Of a stretch of 64,000 nt of DNA, positions 1-8,539 are shown in pieces (positions within the stretch are counted from its first letter, which is position 1; each line of letters opens with the position of its first letter). Location of the stretch: assembly GCA_963836195.1 (NCBI GenBank), contig CAWIIX010000002.1, positions 124,001 to 188,000 on the forward strand. The letters are read 5' to 3'. The translations under genes were made by a program, and so were the position numbers. Below the pieces are notes generated by a model that saw nothing but the letters and a program-made list of their open reading frames with translations, ran no database searches and was not told the DNA's origin. This stretch comes from Trebonia sp963836195. GTDB lineage: Bacteria; Actinomycetota; Actinomycetes; Streptosporangiales; Streptosporangiaceae.

Positions 1-205
1 CCTTGAGTGCGTCGTCGAGCGCGTCGTCGTCGCGGATGTCGCCCACCACGAGCTCGGCGTCGACGCCGGCCAGGTGCGCCTCGGCCCCGGTCGACAGGTT
101 GTCGTACACGCGGACTCGGTAGCCGCTCTCGACCAGGCGCCGCACCAGCGTCGCGCCCACGAATCCGGCGCCGCCGGTGACCAGGATGCTCTCAGTACCG
201 CTCAC
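1..205 (-). CDS. NAD-dependent epimerase/dehydratase, N-terminal part only (cut by window edge)
   Basis: Reading the minus strand from a GTG at 205 gives about 68 residues that begin with a Rossmann signature, ILVTGGAGFVGATLVRRL, followed by a YRVRVYDNLSTG stretch that binds the NAD ribose in extended short-chain dehydrogenases of the UDP-glucose 4-epimerase type, and then GDIRDDDAL. The rest lies beyond position 1, so the substrate cannot be told. The family interconverts or dehydrates nucleotide sugars in the cytoplasm. It is divergent from the cell-wall hydrolase downstream, about 490 bases away. Confidence 0.8.
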   Translation of the reverse strand, partial: MSGTESILVTGGAGFVGATLVRRLVESGYRVRVYDNLSTGAEAHLAGVDAELVVGDIRDDDALDDALK

Positions 206-697
206 AAGACGGGCAGTCTAGCCGCTGGCGCCTCGCGCCGTGCCCCGGCCGCCCCCGCGCCGCCGCCGCGCGACGGCCGGTCAACTCGTCCCACCGGCAA
301 CAACTGTCACGCGAAGATATCTGTCCACGCCAATCACAGGACGATAACGGCGTGAAATGAGGCATTCGATCGCGCCGCGTGGGCTTGATCGTCCGTTACG
401 CCGCTGTGATATAGAACACACAGAAAAAAACAATCAGAGTCGCACAGATGATCACCGGATGACAACGTTGATCAACGTTTGACCTGGCGTTTTGTCAAGA
501 TCAAAATCCATAAACTGAAGTACTCGAGAGGCCTTTACCCGACTGTGATCTGTCTGACATTTCCGACCTAAACATCACCGCTTACGAGACGTATCCCCTG
601 CCCCGGTGATAGGGAAGTATGCGCGGCGGGCACCTAAACTGCCGCGTGCAAACAAGCGAATACGCATTGTTAAAAGCGGAAAGAAAGGACAAAGGAC
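206..697. other. Long divergent intergenic region, relatively AT-rich
   Basis: About 490 bases separate the epimerase from the leader ORF of the NlpC/P60 gene. The part from about 300 to 690 is clearly richer in A/T than the rest of the window, as expected for promoters. It holds a 16-bp palindrome (464-479) next to a TTGACC. The distance to the downstream gene suggests a long 5' leader. Genes of this kind in actinomycetes are sometimes controlled by a c-di-AMP riboswitch, but I could not identify its conserved core here. Confidence 0.5.
464..484 (+). promoter_or_regulatory. Palindrome abutting a TTGACC -35-like hexamer
   Basis: AACGTTGATCAACGTT (464-479) is a perfect 16-bp palindrome. Its last T begins TTGACC (479-484), a good -35 hexamer; no convincing -10 follows at 17-18 bases. 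Its position suggests an operator for a repressor or activator of the downstream cell-wall hydrolase. The assignment is inference. Confidence 0.35.
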
Positions 698-769
698 ATG
701 AACGGCGTCATGCTCAAACGGGGGTCAGATACCCATACCCGGGTCGTTGCCATCCGTGGAGGCGCCTAG
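698..769 (+). CDS. 23-codon leader ORF upstream of the NlpC/P60 gene
   Basis: A strong purine-rich ribosome site (GAAAGGACAAAGGAC) ends directly before this ATG. The ORF encodes a basic 23-residue peptide (MNGVMLKRGSDTHTRVVAIR then GGA) and ends in TAG at 767-769, one base before the GTG of the hydrolase. The GGAGG used by the hydrolase lies inside its last codons, so translation of the two is probably coupled. Alternatively, one missing base would fuse it in frame to the hydrolase as a longer signal-peptide n-region; both readings fit the sequence. Confidence 0.45.
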   Translation: MNGVMLKRGSDTHTRVVAIRGGA

Positions 770-770
770 G

Positions 771-1376
771 GTGCGGCGCAACTGGCTGGCGAAGGCGGCC
801 CTCGCCACGGTAGCTCTCAGCGTCCCGATGGCAGGAGTCGCGGAGGGTGCCCAGGCGGCGAATCTGCCCGTCGGCGCCAAGCCGAACGCAGCGGTACCCG
901 GCAATCACGGGCCACTCAGGAAGTCGCTGAAGAAGCCCAAAAGTCACAGGGCCACCACGCCCAAGACGGCATACGACACGAGTTACACCGGCAAGCATCG
1001 CCTGTCCTTCAATCAAGAGGTCGCGACGCTAGTCAAGAAGTATGAGGGCGTCCCCTATCGCTACGGGGGGACCAGTCCGGCCGGGTTCGACTGCTCCGGC
1101 CTCTCCCAGTACGTCTACCGTCACCTCGGCAAAGGCATCCAGCGCACCGCGGAGGCCCAGTTCCTCGAGTTCCGGCCGATCAGCAAGAAGCGGGCCTGGG
1201 GCGGCGACCTGGTGTTCTTCCATGTCGACAGCAATCCGCACAGCTACGTCTACCACGTGGGAATTTACGAGGGCGGAAACGACATGGTCGCTGCGACGAC
1301 CAGCGGCAGCGATGTCCAATGGCAGAACTTCTCCTGGGCAGGCGACACGGTGACCTTCGGCACGCTGACGCATTAG
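771..1376 (+). CDS. Secreted NlpC/P60 family cell-wall endopeptidase
   Basis: Predicted 201-residue protein. A GTG at 771 is preceded by GGAGG with an 8-base gap, so I prefer it to the TTG at 747. The N-terminus is a signal peptide: basic RRNWLAK, hydrophobic core AALATVALSVPMAG, cleavage after AQA. A lysine-rich linker follows, then a C-terminal NlpC/P60 domain of about 120 residues with the catalytic cysteine in GFDCSG, histidine in YHVGIY and the typical GGDLVFF strand. Family members cut the D-Glu to diamino-acid peptide bond of peptidoglycan outside the membrane. Likely a growth or remodelling hydrolase. Confidence 0.9.
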   Translation: MRRNWLAKAALATVALSVPMAGVAEGAQAANLPVGAKPNAAVPGNHGPLRKSLKKPKSHRATTPKTAYDTSYTGKHRLSFNQEVATLVKKYEGVPYRYGGTSPAGFDCSGLSQYVYRHLGKGIQRTAEAQFLEFRPISKKRAWGGDLVFFHVDSNPHSYVYHVGIYEGGNDMVAATTSGSDVQWQNFSWAGDTVTFGTLTH

Positions 1377-1384
1377 TCTCCCCC

Positions 1385-1431
1385 GGGGGATGACCCCCCG
1401 GTGACCCCCCAGCTTGGGGGCTCTCGCCCCC
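1385..1431 (+). terminator. GC-rich hairpins after the NlpC/P60 gene
   Basis: Just after the stop codon several C5/G5 inverted repeats occur (for example CCCCC at 1406-1410 pairing with GGGGG at 1416-1420, then GGGGG pairing with CCCCC to 1431). There is no U-tract, which is usual for actinomycete terminators. The assignment rests on position and pairing only. Confidence 0.35.
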
Positions 1432-1489
1432 CAAACCCCCTAGCGGATCCCGCCGCACAAAACGCGGCGAGACCCGGAGAGTAGGTCTG

Positions 1490-1602
1490 TGGGCATGGAG
1501 GCTGTCGCCCCCATCTACGGGGGTGGTCGGTGGGCATGGGGGCTGTCGCCCCCATCTACGGGGGTGGTCGGTGGGCATGGGGGCTGTCGCCCCCATTGAC
1601 GG
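1490..1602. repeat. 41-bp tandem repeat, about 2.8 copies
   Basis: Units start at 1490, 1531 and 1572. Each contains a hairpin (GGGGGCTGTCGCCCCC) and the segment CATCTACGGGGGTGGTCGG; the third copy diverges after CCCCAT. The array is intergenic, between NlpC/P60 and the PaaX-type regulator. No protein-coding role is apparent. Confidence 0.9.
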
Positions 1603-1745
1603 TGGTCCCGCCCCAACGGCGCGGCGGGACTCACCTCATCCCCCAAGCACCCACGGCGTCCTTGCCCCACCTCACCCCCACCTCCCCCACCTCCCCCACC
1701 TCTCCAGCCCCGTTGGCGTCACCCCCACCCCGCCCCCAACGGCCC

Positions 1746-1792
1746 GAATGCGCCTTTGGGCCGGCAAGAGTGAGCCCAAATGCGCACTTGGC
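1746..1792. repeat. Dispersed palindromic element, copy 1
   Basis: The segment TTTGGGCCGGCAAGAGTGAG with flanking GCCCAAATGCGCACTTGGC is shared with the copy at 38920-38969. The right arm is intact; the left arm is partly degraded (GAATGCGCCTTTGGGC). The loop GGCAAGAGTGA is identical in the two copies. It lies intergenic, upstream of the PaaX-type regulator. Confidence 0.85.
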
Positions 1793-1915
1793 ACAACGGC
1801 GCACCGCGTACCGGCGCACAGGCGTGGCGCCACAGCGGGACCTACACTGTGGTTGCCGGGGTCCGGGGCGGTCGGGCGGTATGCTACTTAGATCATGCGG
1901 AACCGGAGCAGTTAA

Positions 1916-2911
1916 GTGGAATCTGCGGCGCCGGTGCTGTCGCGCCGCCACGAAATCGGCGCAGGGTCGGCCCGTGGCCTGCTGTTTACCCTGCTCGGCG
2001 AGTTCGTCCTGCCGAGCGAGGGGGCGGCGTGGACCAGCGCCGTGCTGGCCGCGTTCGAGCGCCTCGGGGTGGCCGAGAAGGCGACCAGGCAGGCGCTGAT
2101 GCGGACGTCCAACGCCGGCTGGCTGCAGCCCGAGAAGGTCGGCCGGCGGACCCGCTGGCTGCTCACCCCCGCGGCGACGAGGCTGCTTGGCGACGGGGCC
2201 AAGCGCATCTACTCCCTCGGCCCGGCCGCGACCTGGGACGGCCAGTGGGTGCTGGCGCAGGTGCGGATCCCCGAGGCCGACCGGCGCGCCCGGCACGTGG
2301 TGCGAACGCGCCTCGCCTGGGCCGGGTTCGGCTCGCTCGCCCCCGGCCTGTGGATCAGCCCGCACGCCAACCGCGAGAGCGAGGCGATCCGGGTGCTGAC
2401 CGAGGCCGGGGTCGCGGGCGACGCGCACGTGTTCGTGGCTCGCAGGACCGGCCTGTCCGACACCCGCGCGATGGTCGCCGCGGCCTGGGATCTGCCGGAG
2501 CTCGAGGCCGAGTACGGGCAGTTCGTGGCCGAGTTCCGCGCGCCCGGGGAGCCGGCCGACGTGCTGCTCCGTCAGCTCGAGCTGGTGCACGCCTGGCGGC
2601 GCTTCCCGGCCCTCGACCCGTCGCTGCCGCGCGAGCTGCTGCCGCCGCGGTGGACCGGGATCCGCGCGGCGGAGCTGTTCGCCGACCGGCACCAGCGGTG
2701 GCTGCCGGACGCGCATCGCGAGTGGCGCCGGCTGAACACCGTGTTATCCGCGCTCGCCGCCGCGCGCTTGAGGCTGTATCTTCCCGCTCGCCGCCGCGCG
2801 CTTGTGGCCGATGCCTTCCCCCGTCGCTCGGCACAAACCGCCTCGCTCCTCAGTCCGCCGGCAGCGGCGCGCGCTTTGGCTCGCGGGAGTAAATACTCTA
2901 CGAACTCTTGA
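1916..2911 (+). CDS. PaaX family transcriptional regulator
   Basis: The protein of 331 residues begins at a GTG. It has the PaaX layout: an N-terminal winged helix (SARGLLFTLLGEF, then VAEKATRQALMRTSNAGWLQ), a central domain with WDGQWVLAQVRIPE and a C-terminal domain with LVHAWRRFPALDPSLPRELL. PaaX proteins repress aromatic CoA-ester pathways and are released by the CoA thioester. Here it directly precedes boxC on the same strand, so benzoyl-CoA is the likely effector (inference). The last 50 or so residues, arginine- and alanine-rich, exceed the usual family length and may reflect a lost stop. Confidence 0.85.
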   Translation: MESAAPVLSRRHEIGAGSARGLLFTLLGEFVLPSEGAAWTSAVLAAFERLGVAEKATRQALMRTSNAGWLQPEKVGRRTRWLLTPAATRLLGDGAKRIYSLGPAATWDGQWVLAQVRIPEADRRARHVVRTRLAWAGFGSLAPGLWISPHANRESEAIRVLTEAGVAGDAHVFVARRTGLSDTRAMVAAAWDLPELEAEYGQFVAEFRAPGEPADVLLRQLELVHAWRRFPALDPSLPRELLPPRWTGIRAAELFADRHQRWLPDAHREWRRLNTVLSALAAARLRLYLPARRRALVADAFPRRSAQTASLLSPPAAARALARGSKYSTNS

Positions 2912-2943
2912 CGTAGATACAGACATTCGTAGAACATGACAGT
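2898..2943 (+). promoter_or_regulatory. Candidate box promoter with inverted-repeat operator
   Basis: CTACGAA (2898-2904) and TTCGTAG (2926-2932) form a perfect 7-bp inverted repeat with a 21-base spacer that encloses TTGACG (2908-2913), a -35-like hexamer. The boxC ATG is at 2944, so transcription may start very close to it. The site overlaps the last codons of the PaaX-type gene, and is the obvious place for that regulator to act. Confidence 0.45.
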
Positions 2944-4608
2944 ATGTCGCACGTCGAATTCAGGACTTGCCCGGCGAACTACCGGCACTGGAAGCTCGCC
3001 GTCGACGGCCCGGTCGCCACTCTGACCATGGACGTCGACGAGCAGGGCGGCCTGGTGCCCGGGTACGAGCTCAAGCTGAACTCTTACGACCTGGGCGTGG
3101 ACATCGAGCTCTACGATGCGGTCCAGCGCCTGCGCTTCGAGCACCCCGAGGTCAAGGCCGTGGTGCTGACCAGCGGCAAGGAGAAGATCTTCTGCGCCGG
3201 CGCCAACATCCGGATGCTGGCGGCGTCCGAGCACTCGTGGAAGGTGAACTTCTGCAAGTTCACCAACGAGACCCGCAACGGCATCGAGGACGCGACCGAC
3301 AACTCCGGCCAGACCTACCTCGCCGCCCTCAACGGCACCGCGTCCGGCGGCGGCTACGAGCTCGCGCTCGCCTGCGACCAGATCCTGCTCGTCGACGACC
3401 GCTCATCAGCCGTCTCGCTGCCCGAGCTTCCGCTGCTCGGCGTGCTCCCCGGTACCGGCGGCCTCACCCGGGTGGTCGACAAGCGCCACGTCCGCCGCGA
3501 CCTGGCCGACTACTTCTCCACCAAGGCGGAGGGTCTCGGGGGCAAAAAGGCGGTTGCGTGGAAGCTCGTCGATGAGGCCGTGCCGCGAGTCCGCTGGAAA
3601 GAAGCGGTGTCCGAACGGTCCCTGGCTCTAGCGTCCGCCAGCAGCCGTCTCCCCGGCGGCGCGGCGATCGAGCTCACCGAGCTGAACAAGTCCCGCACCA
3701 ATGACGCGATCACCTACGACCACGTGGCGGCCAGGCTGGACCGCGACCGCGCGGTGGCCGAGCTCACCGTGCTTGGGCCATCCGCCGACGCTCCCGCCTC
3801 GATGGCCGGGGTCTACGCTCAGGGCGCGGACTTCTGGTCCCTGGCGGTGGCGCGCGAGCTCGACGACCTGATCCTCGACCTGCGCACCAACGAGACCGAG
3901 ATCGGCACCTGGGTGCTCCGGACGACCGGAGACGCCGCCCGCGTCCTGGCCCACGACGCGCTGCTGCTCGACAACGCGACGAGCGACTGGCTCGCCAACG
4001 AGATCGTGCTCTACCTCAAGCGGACGCTCAAGCGCCTCGACGTGACCAGCCGCTCGCTGATCGCGCTGATCGAGCCGGGCTCCTGCTTCGCCGGCTCGCT
4101 GCTCGAGCTCGCGCTGGCGGCCGACCGTTCCTACATGCTGTTCGGCGTCTTCGAGGACGTCGACCCGGACGCGGAGCCCGCCAAAGTCACCGTCGGCCCG
4201 ATGAACCTGGGCCCGCTGAAGATGGGCAACGGCCTGACCCGCCTGCAGACCCGGTTCCTCGGCGACGACGCGGCCCTGGCCGACATCGAGAAGCGCACGG
4301 GCGCGCCCCTGGAAGCCGAGGAGGCCGAGAAGCTGGGCCTGATCACCTTCGCCCCCGACGACATCGACTGGGAGGAAGAGGTGCGGATCGCGGTCGAGGA
4401 GCGGTCGGCCTTCTCCCCGGACGCGTTGACCGGCCTGGAGGCGAACTACCGGTTCGCCGGCCCGGAGACGATCGAGACCAAGATCTTCGGCCGGCTGACC
4501 GCCTGGCAGAACTGGATCTTCTACCGCCCGAACGCCTCGGGGCCCGACGGCGCGCTGCGCGCCTACGGCACCGGCAAGCGGGCCGATTTCGACCGGAAGC
4601 GAGTCTGA
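2944..4608 (+). CDS. boxC: 2,3-epoxybenzoyl-CoA dihydrolase BoxC
   Basis: 554 residues, the usual BoxC length. BoxC is a double-length crotonase-fold enzyme that hydrolytically opens the ring of 2,3-epoxybenzoyl-CoA to 3,4-dehydroadipyl-CoA semialdehyde and formate. Crotonase features visible are the oxyanion-hole segment KIFCAGANIRML, then NGTASGGGYELALACDQILL, ELPLLGVLPGTGGLTRVVD, and a second half with IEPGSCFAGSLLELALAADR. It is the first gene of a tight set with boxB 10 bases downstream and the ligase. A cytoplasmic step of the aerobic CoA-dependent benzoate route. Confidence 0.95.
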   Translation: MSHVEFRTCPANYRHWKLAVDGPVATLTMDVDEQGGLVPGYELKLNSYDLGVDIELYDAVQRLRFEHPEVKAVVLTSGKEKIFCAGANIRMLAASEHSWKVNFCKFTNETRNGIEDATDNSGQTYLAALNGTASGGGYELALACDQILLVDDRSSAVSLPELPLLGVLPGTGGLTRVVDKRHVRRDLADYFSTKAEGLGGKKAVAWKLVDEAVPRVRWKEAVSERSLALASASSRLPGGAAIELTELNKSRTNDAITYDHVAARLDRDRAVAELTVLGPSADAPASMAGVYAQGADFWSLAVARELDDLILDLRTNETEIGTWVLRTTGDAARVLAHDALLLDNATSDWLANEIVLYLKRTLKRLDVTSRSLIALIEPGSCFAGSLLELALAADRSYMLFGVFEDVDPDAEPAKVTVGPMNLGPLKMGNGLTRLQTRFLGDDAALADIEKRTGAPLEAEEAEKLGLITFAPDDIDWEEEVRIAVEERSAFSPDALTGLEANYRFAGPETIETKIFGRLTAWQNWIFYRPNASGPDGALRAYGTGKRADFDRKRV

Positions 4609-4618
4609 GGTACCTGCG

Positions 4619-6035
4619 ATGACCACGCCTGATTACGCCGAGAAGATCCCCAACAACGTCAGCCTGAACGAGGACCGGCGGCTGCAGCGGGCGCTGGAGT
4701 CCTGGCAGCCCAACTTCCTGTCGTGGTGGGAGTCGATGGGGCCGACGCTGCCGACCCAGGACGTGTACCTGCGGACGGCGGTCAACGTCGGCCGCGAGGG
4801 CTGGGCGCAGTTCGGCCACGTGCCGATGCGGGACTACCGGTGGGGCATCTTCCTGGCCGAGCGGGAAGGCGACCGGCGGATCGCGTTCGGCGCCCACAAG
4901 GGCGAGCCCGCCTGGCAGAAGGTGCCGGGCGAGTACCGAGCCGAGCTGCAGCGGCTGATCGTGATCCAGGGCGACACCGAGCCCGCGAGCGTCGAGCAGC
5001 AGCGCAACCTCGGCGCGACCGCGCCGTCCCTCTACGACCTGCGCAACCTCTTCCAGGTCAACGTCGAGGAGGGCCGTCACCTGTGGGCGATGGTCTACCT
5101 GCTGCACGCCTACTTCGGCCGGGAGGGCCGGGAGGAGGCCGAGGAGCTGCTGCACCGCAACTCGGGCAGCGAGGACTCGCCCCGCATCCTCGGCGCGTTC
5201 AACGAGGAGACTCCCGACTGGCTCTCGTTCTACATGTTCACCTACTTCACCGACCGGGACGGCAAGTACCAGCTCGGCACGCTGAAGGAGTCCGCCTTCG
5301 ACCCGCTGAGCCGGACCTGCGAGTTCATGCTCAAGGAAGAGGCGCACCACATGATGGTCGGCACCACCGGGGTCGACCGGGTGGTGGAGCGGACCGCCCA
5401 GGTGATGGTCGGAGAACGACACCGACGACGTGGCCGCCTACGGGGCGATCCCGCTGCCGGTCATCCAGAAGTACATCAACTTTCACTACAGCGTCTCGCT
5501 CGACCTGTTCGGCGGCGAGACCTCGACCAACGTCGCCAACTACTACACGGCCGGCCTGAAGGGCCGCTGGCTGGAGGAGCGGCGCAAGGACGACCACCTG
5601 CTGGCGAGCGACTCGATCATGGTCGACGCGCTGACCGACGGGGAGATCGCGCAGACCGAGGTCGCCGCGCTGGTCGGCCTCAACACCGACCTGCGGCGCG
5701 AGTACATCTCCGACTGCGCGGGCGGGGTCAAGCGGTGGAACCGGATTCTGCAGGAGGCGGGCCTCCCGCAGCGGCTCTACCTGCCGCACATCGCGTTCAA
5801 CCGGCGGGTCGGCGCGTTCGCCCCGATCGAGGCGTCGCCGACCGGCGAGCGCCTTTCCGCTGGCGAGTGGGCGGCCCGCAAGGGACAATGGCTGCCAACC
5901 GACACCGATAAGACGTTCGTGCGATCGCTCATGCAGCCGGTGTACCAGCGCGGGAAGATCGCGGCGTGGATCGCGCCGCCCCGCAACGGCATCAACGGCC
6001 ACCCGTTCGACTACGACTACGTGCACCTCACCTAG
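4619..6035 (+). pseudogene. boxB: Benzoyl-CoA 2,3-epoxidase subunit BoxB, frameshifted in this sequence
   Basis: The two frames joined give about 472 residues, the normal BoxB length. BoxB is the di-iron oxygenase that epoxidises benzoyl-CoA with electrons from BoxA. Frame one (to about 5407) carries a VNVEEGRHLWAM iron-ligand helix and KEEAHHMMVG; frame two continues ENDTDDVAAYGAIPLPVIQK and LDLFGGETSTNVANYYTAGL to the stop at 6035. The shift needs removal of one base near 5408, where ATGGTCGG would read ATGTCGG. All conserved blocks survive on both sides, so a sequencing error in a G pair is as likely as a real mutation. Confidence 0.9.
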
Positions 6036-6078
6036 AAGCAAGGCCGGCCGAACCGCGAACCCCCGAGGAACGACTGCG

Positions 6079-7635
6079 ATGACGCAACTGTTCAACGCGT
6101 GCGAGTACCTGCTCGACCGGCGGCTGGCCGCCGGGGACGGTCAGCGGATCGCGCTGACCGGCCCGGCCGGCGAGTTCAGCTACGCCCAGCTGCACGACCG
6201 GGTCTGCCGCACCGCGGCCGGCCTGCGCGCCGCCGGCGTCCAGCCGGAGCAGCGGATCCTGATGGTGATGTCGGATTCGCCGGCCTTCGTGGTTGTTTAC
6301 CTGGCGGCCATGCGGGTAGGCGCGATTCCAGTGCCGGTCTCGACGATGCTGCGGGCCGACGGGGTCGCGGAGCTACTGCGCGACTCCCGGGCTCGGTTCC
6401 TCGCGGTGACCGGCGAGTTCGCCGCCGTGGCGGAGTCGGCCGCCGCAGCGGCGCCCGAACTGGCCGGTGTACTGGCAGACGTCCCGCTTGCTGCCAGTCC
6501 CCGGCCAGTTCACCAGCTGGATGACCTGGCCGCCTTCGCGCCCGACGAGTCGGTCTACGACACCACCGCCGACTCCCCGGCGTTCTGGCTCTACACCTCG
6601 GGCACCACCGGAACGCCGAAGGGCGCGATGCACCGGCACGGGTCCGTCCCGGTGGTCTGCGAGACCTACGGCACGCAGGTGCTCGGCATCGCGCCGTCCG
6701 ACCGCTGCCTGTCGGCCGCGAAGGCGTTTTTCGCCTACGGCCTCGGCAACTCGGTCCTGTTCCCGCTGTCGGTCGGCGCGGCCGGCGTGCTGCTGCCGTC
6801 GCCGTCCCGGCCCGACCTGATCGCGGAGACGGCCGCCAAGCACGGCGCGACGCTCTTCTTCGGCGGCCCGACGTTCTTCGCCAACATGCTCAGGGCCGGG
6901 CTGCCGCCGGACGCGCTGGGCGGGGTCCGGCTGGCCGCCTCGGCCGGGGAGGCGCTCCCGGCCTCCCTCTACACGCGGTGGACGGAGCGGTTCGGCATCG
7001 ACATCATCGACGGCATCGGGATGACCGAGATGCTGCACATCTTCCTGTCCAACGCGCCCGGCGCGGTCCGGCCGGGCACCACCGGCGTCGCCGTGCCCGG
7101 CTACGACCTTAAGCTGCTCGACGAGGAGAGCGGCCGGGAGATCACCGAGCCCGGCACCCCCGGCACCCTCTACGTGCGCGGCCGGTCCTCCGCGACCGGC
7201 TACTGGGCCAGGTACGACGCGTCCCGGCTGGTCTTCCAGGGCGAGTGGCTGCGCACCGGCGACACCTACGTCATCGACGCCGCCGGGTACTACGAGTGCC
7301 TGGGCCGGACCGGCGACATGATCAAGGCGTCCGGGATCTGGGTCTCACCGATGGAGGTCGAGACCCGGCTGCTGTCGCACCCGGCGGTGGCCCAGGCCGT
7401 CGTCGTCGCGGCCCCGGACGCCGACGGGCTGGAGAAGCCGGTCGCCTACGTGCTGCTGGCGACCGAGGCCGAGGCGACCGAGTCGGAACTGATCGAGTAC
7501 TGCCGGGCGGGGCTGCCGTCATTCAAGCGCCCCCGGGCGGTCGTGTTCACCGATGGATTCCCGACCACCGCGACGGGGAAGATTCGCCGGGTGGACCTCC
7601 GCTCGATGGCCGCCGGGGTGCTGACCACGACGTAG
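6079..7635 (+). CDS. bclA: Benzoate-CoA ligase
   Basis: 518-residue ANL-superfamily adenylating enzyme. The ATP-binding A3 motif YTSGTTGTPKG is at about residues 172-182, followed by GIGMTEMLHIFLSN, GEWLRTGDTY, the hinge GRTGDMIKASGIWVSPMEVE and the C-terminal catalytic lysine in TATGKIRR. The segment AKAFFAYGLGNS is typical of benzoate and hydroxybenzoate-CoA ligases. It activates benzoate with ATP and CoA, feeding BoxB and BoxC directly upstream. Substrate benzoate is inferred from this neighbourhood; a 2- or 3-substituted benzoate is possible. Confidence 0.9.
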   Translation: MTQLFNACEYLLDRRLAAGDGQRIALTGPAGEFSYAQLHDRVCRTAAGLRAAGVQPEQRILMVMSDSPAFVVVYLAAMRVGAIPVPVSTMLRADGVAELLRDSRARFLAVTGEFAAVAESAAAAAPELAGVLADVPLAASPRPVHQLDDLAAFAPDESVYDTTADSPAFWLYTSGTTGTPKGAMHRHGSVPVVCETYGTQVLGIAPSDRCLSAAKAFFAYGLGNSVLFPLSVGAAGVLLPSPSRPDLIAETAAKHGATLFFGGPTFFANMLRAGLPPDALGGVRLAASAGEALPASLYTRWTERFGIDIIDGIGMTEMLHIFLSNAPGAVRPGTTGVAVPGYDLKLLDEESGREITEPGTPGTLYVRGRSSATGYWARYDASRLVFQGEWLRTGDTYVIDAAGYYECLGRTGDMIKASGIWVSPMEVETRLLSHPAVAQAVVVAAPDADGLEKPVAYVLLATEAEATESELIEYCRAGLPSFKRPRAVVFTDGFPTTATGKIRRVDLRSMAAGVLTTT

Positions 7636-7684
7636 TCCGTGTCACCGGAGATCAATGCCGAATCAGTGAGGTAGCCACCGCGTC

Positions 7685-8539
7685 ATGCTCGACGGAATGC
7701 CGCTCATCGACGTCCACCTGCACGCCGCCCGGCTGCCCACGCTCAAGCTGCCCCGGGAGACATGGCTGCAGGGGTTCGCCGCCTCGGCCACCATGGAACG
7801 GCTCTACGACGAGGCCGGCACGGTGGTGCCGGCCGAGTTCGACGCCTACCTCGCGGCCGAGGGCGTCGACACCGCGCTGCTGATGTGCGAGTACTCCCCG
7901 AAGGTGACCGGCCTGCAGGTCATCGAGGACATGCTCCCGATCGCGGCGCAGGCGCCGGACCGCATCAAGATCATCGCCAACGTCAACCCGCACCTGCACT
8001 ACCCGGTCGACGATGAGGTCCGCCGCCAGCTCGCGCTCGGCGCGGTGGCGCTGAAGATCCACCCGGTGCACGCGGGCGTCGCCGCCAACGACCGGATGCT
8101 GTACCCCGCCTACGAGGCCTGCCAGGCGGCGGGCGTCCCGGTGGTGGTGCACTGCGGCACCTCGACCTTCCCCGGGGCGGCCAACCCGTTCGGCGACCCG
8201 GTCGTCCTCGACGACGTGCTCCGCGACTTCCGCTCGCTCAGCGTGGTGCTCGCGCACGGCGGCCGCGGCTGGTGGTACGACGCGGCAGCGTTCCTGGCGC
8301 TGTCCAGCGACCGGGTCTGGATCGAGCTCTCGGGCCTGCCGCCGTCCCGGCTCCGGGACTACTACGCCCGCCAGAACTGGGCCCGGCTGACCAGGCGGAT
8401 GATCTTCGGCACGGACTGGCCCGGCATCCCCGGCATCGCCGCCAACGCCCGCGCCGTCGCCCGGCTGATGCCCGACGAGGAGACCGCCGCCGCGGTCCTG
8501 GCCGGCAATGCCACCCGCGTCTACCACCTGAAGAACTAG
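7685..8539 (+). CDS. Amidohydrolase-related metal-dependent hydrolase
   Basis: A 284-residue TIM-barrel protein of the amidohydrolase-2 (ACMSD-like) group. It has the N-terminal metal motif IDVHLH, a metal-ligand histidine in ALKIHPVHAG, VVVHCGTSTFPG, VLAHGGRGWWYDAAAF and the late catalytic aspartate in IFGTDWPGIPG. Such enzymes hydrolyse or decarboxylate ring-derived acids. It follows the benzoate-CoA ligase by 49 bases and is probably co-transcribed with the box genes, but it is not a standard box enzyme. No specific substrate can be assigned. Confidence 0.8.
   Translation: MLDGMPLIDVHLHAARLPTLKLPRETWLQGFAASATMERLYDEAGTVVPAEFDAYLAAEGVDTALLMCEYSPKVTGLQVIEDMLPIAAQAPDRIKIIANVNPHLHYPVDDEVRRQLALGAVALKIHPVHAGVAANDRMLYPAYEACQAAGVPVVVHCGTSTFPGAANPFGDPVVLDDVLRDFRSLSVVLAHGGRGWWYDAAAFLALSSDRVWIELSGLPPSRLRDYYARQNWARLTRRMIFGTDWPGIPGIAANARAVARLMPDEETAAAVLAGNATRVYHLKN

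Noticed and set aside
300..697. c-di-AMP (ydaO) riboswitch before the NlpC/P60 gene
   Set aside because: Position fits known actinomycete examples, but I could not find the conserved core sequences.
1490..1602. CRISPR array
   Set aside because: Three head-to-tail copies without unique spacers and no cas genes. The same holds for the arrays at 45435, 51953 and 53219.
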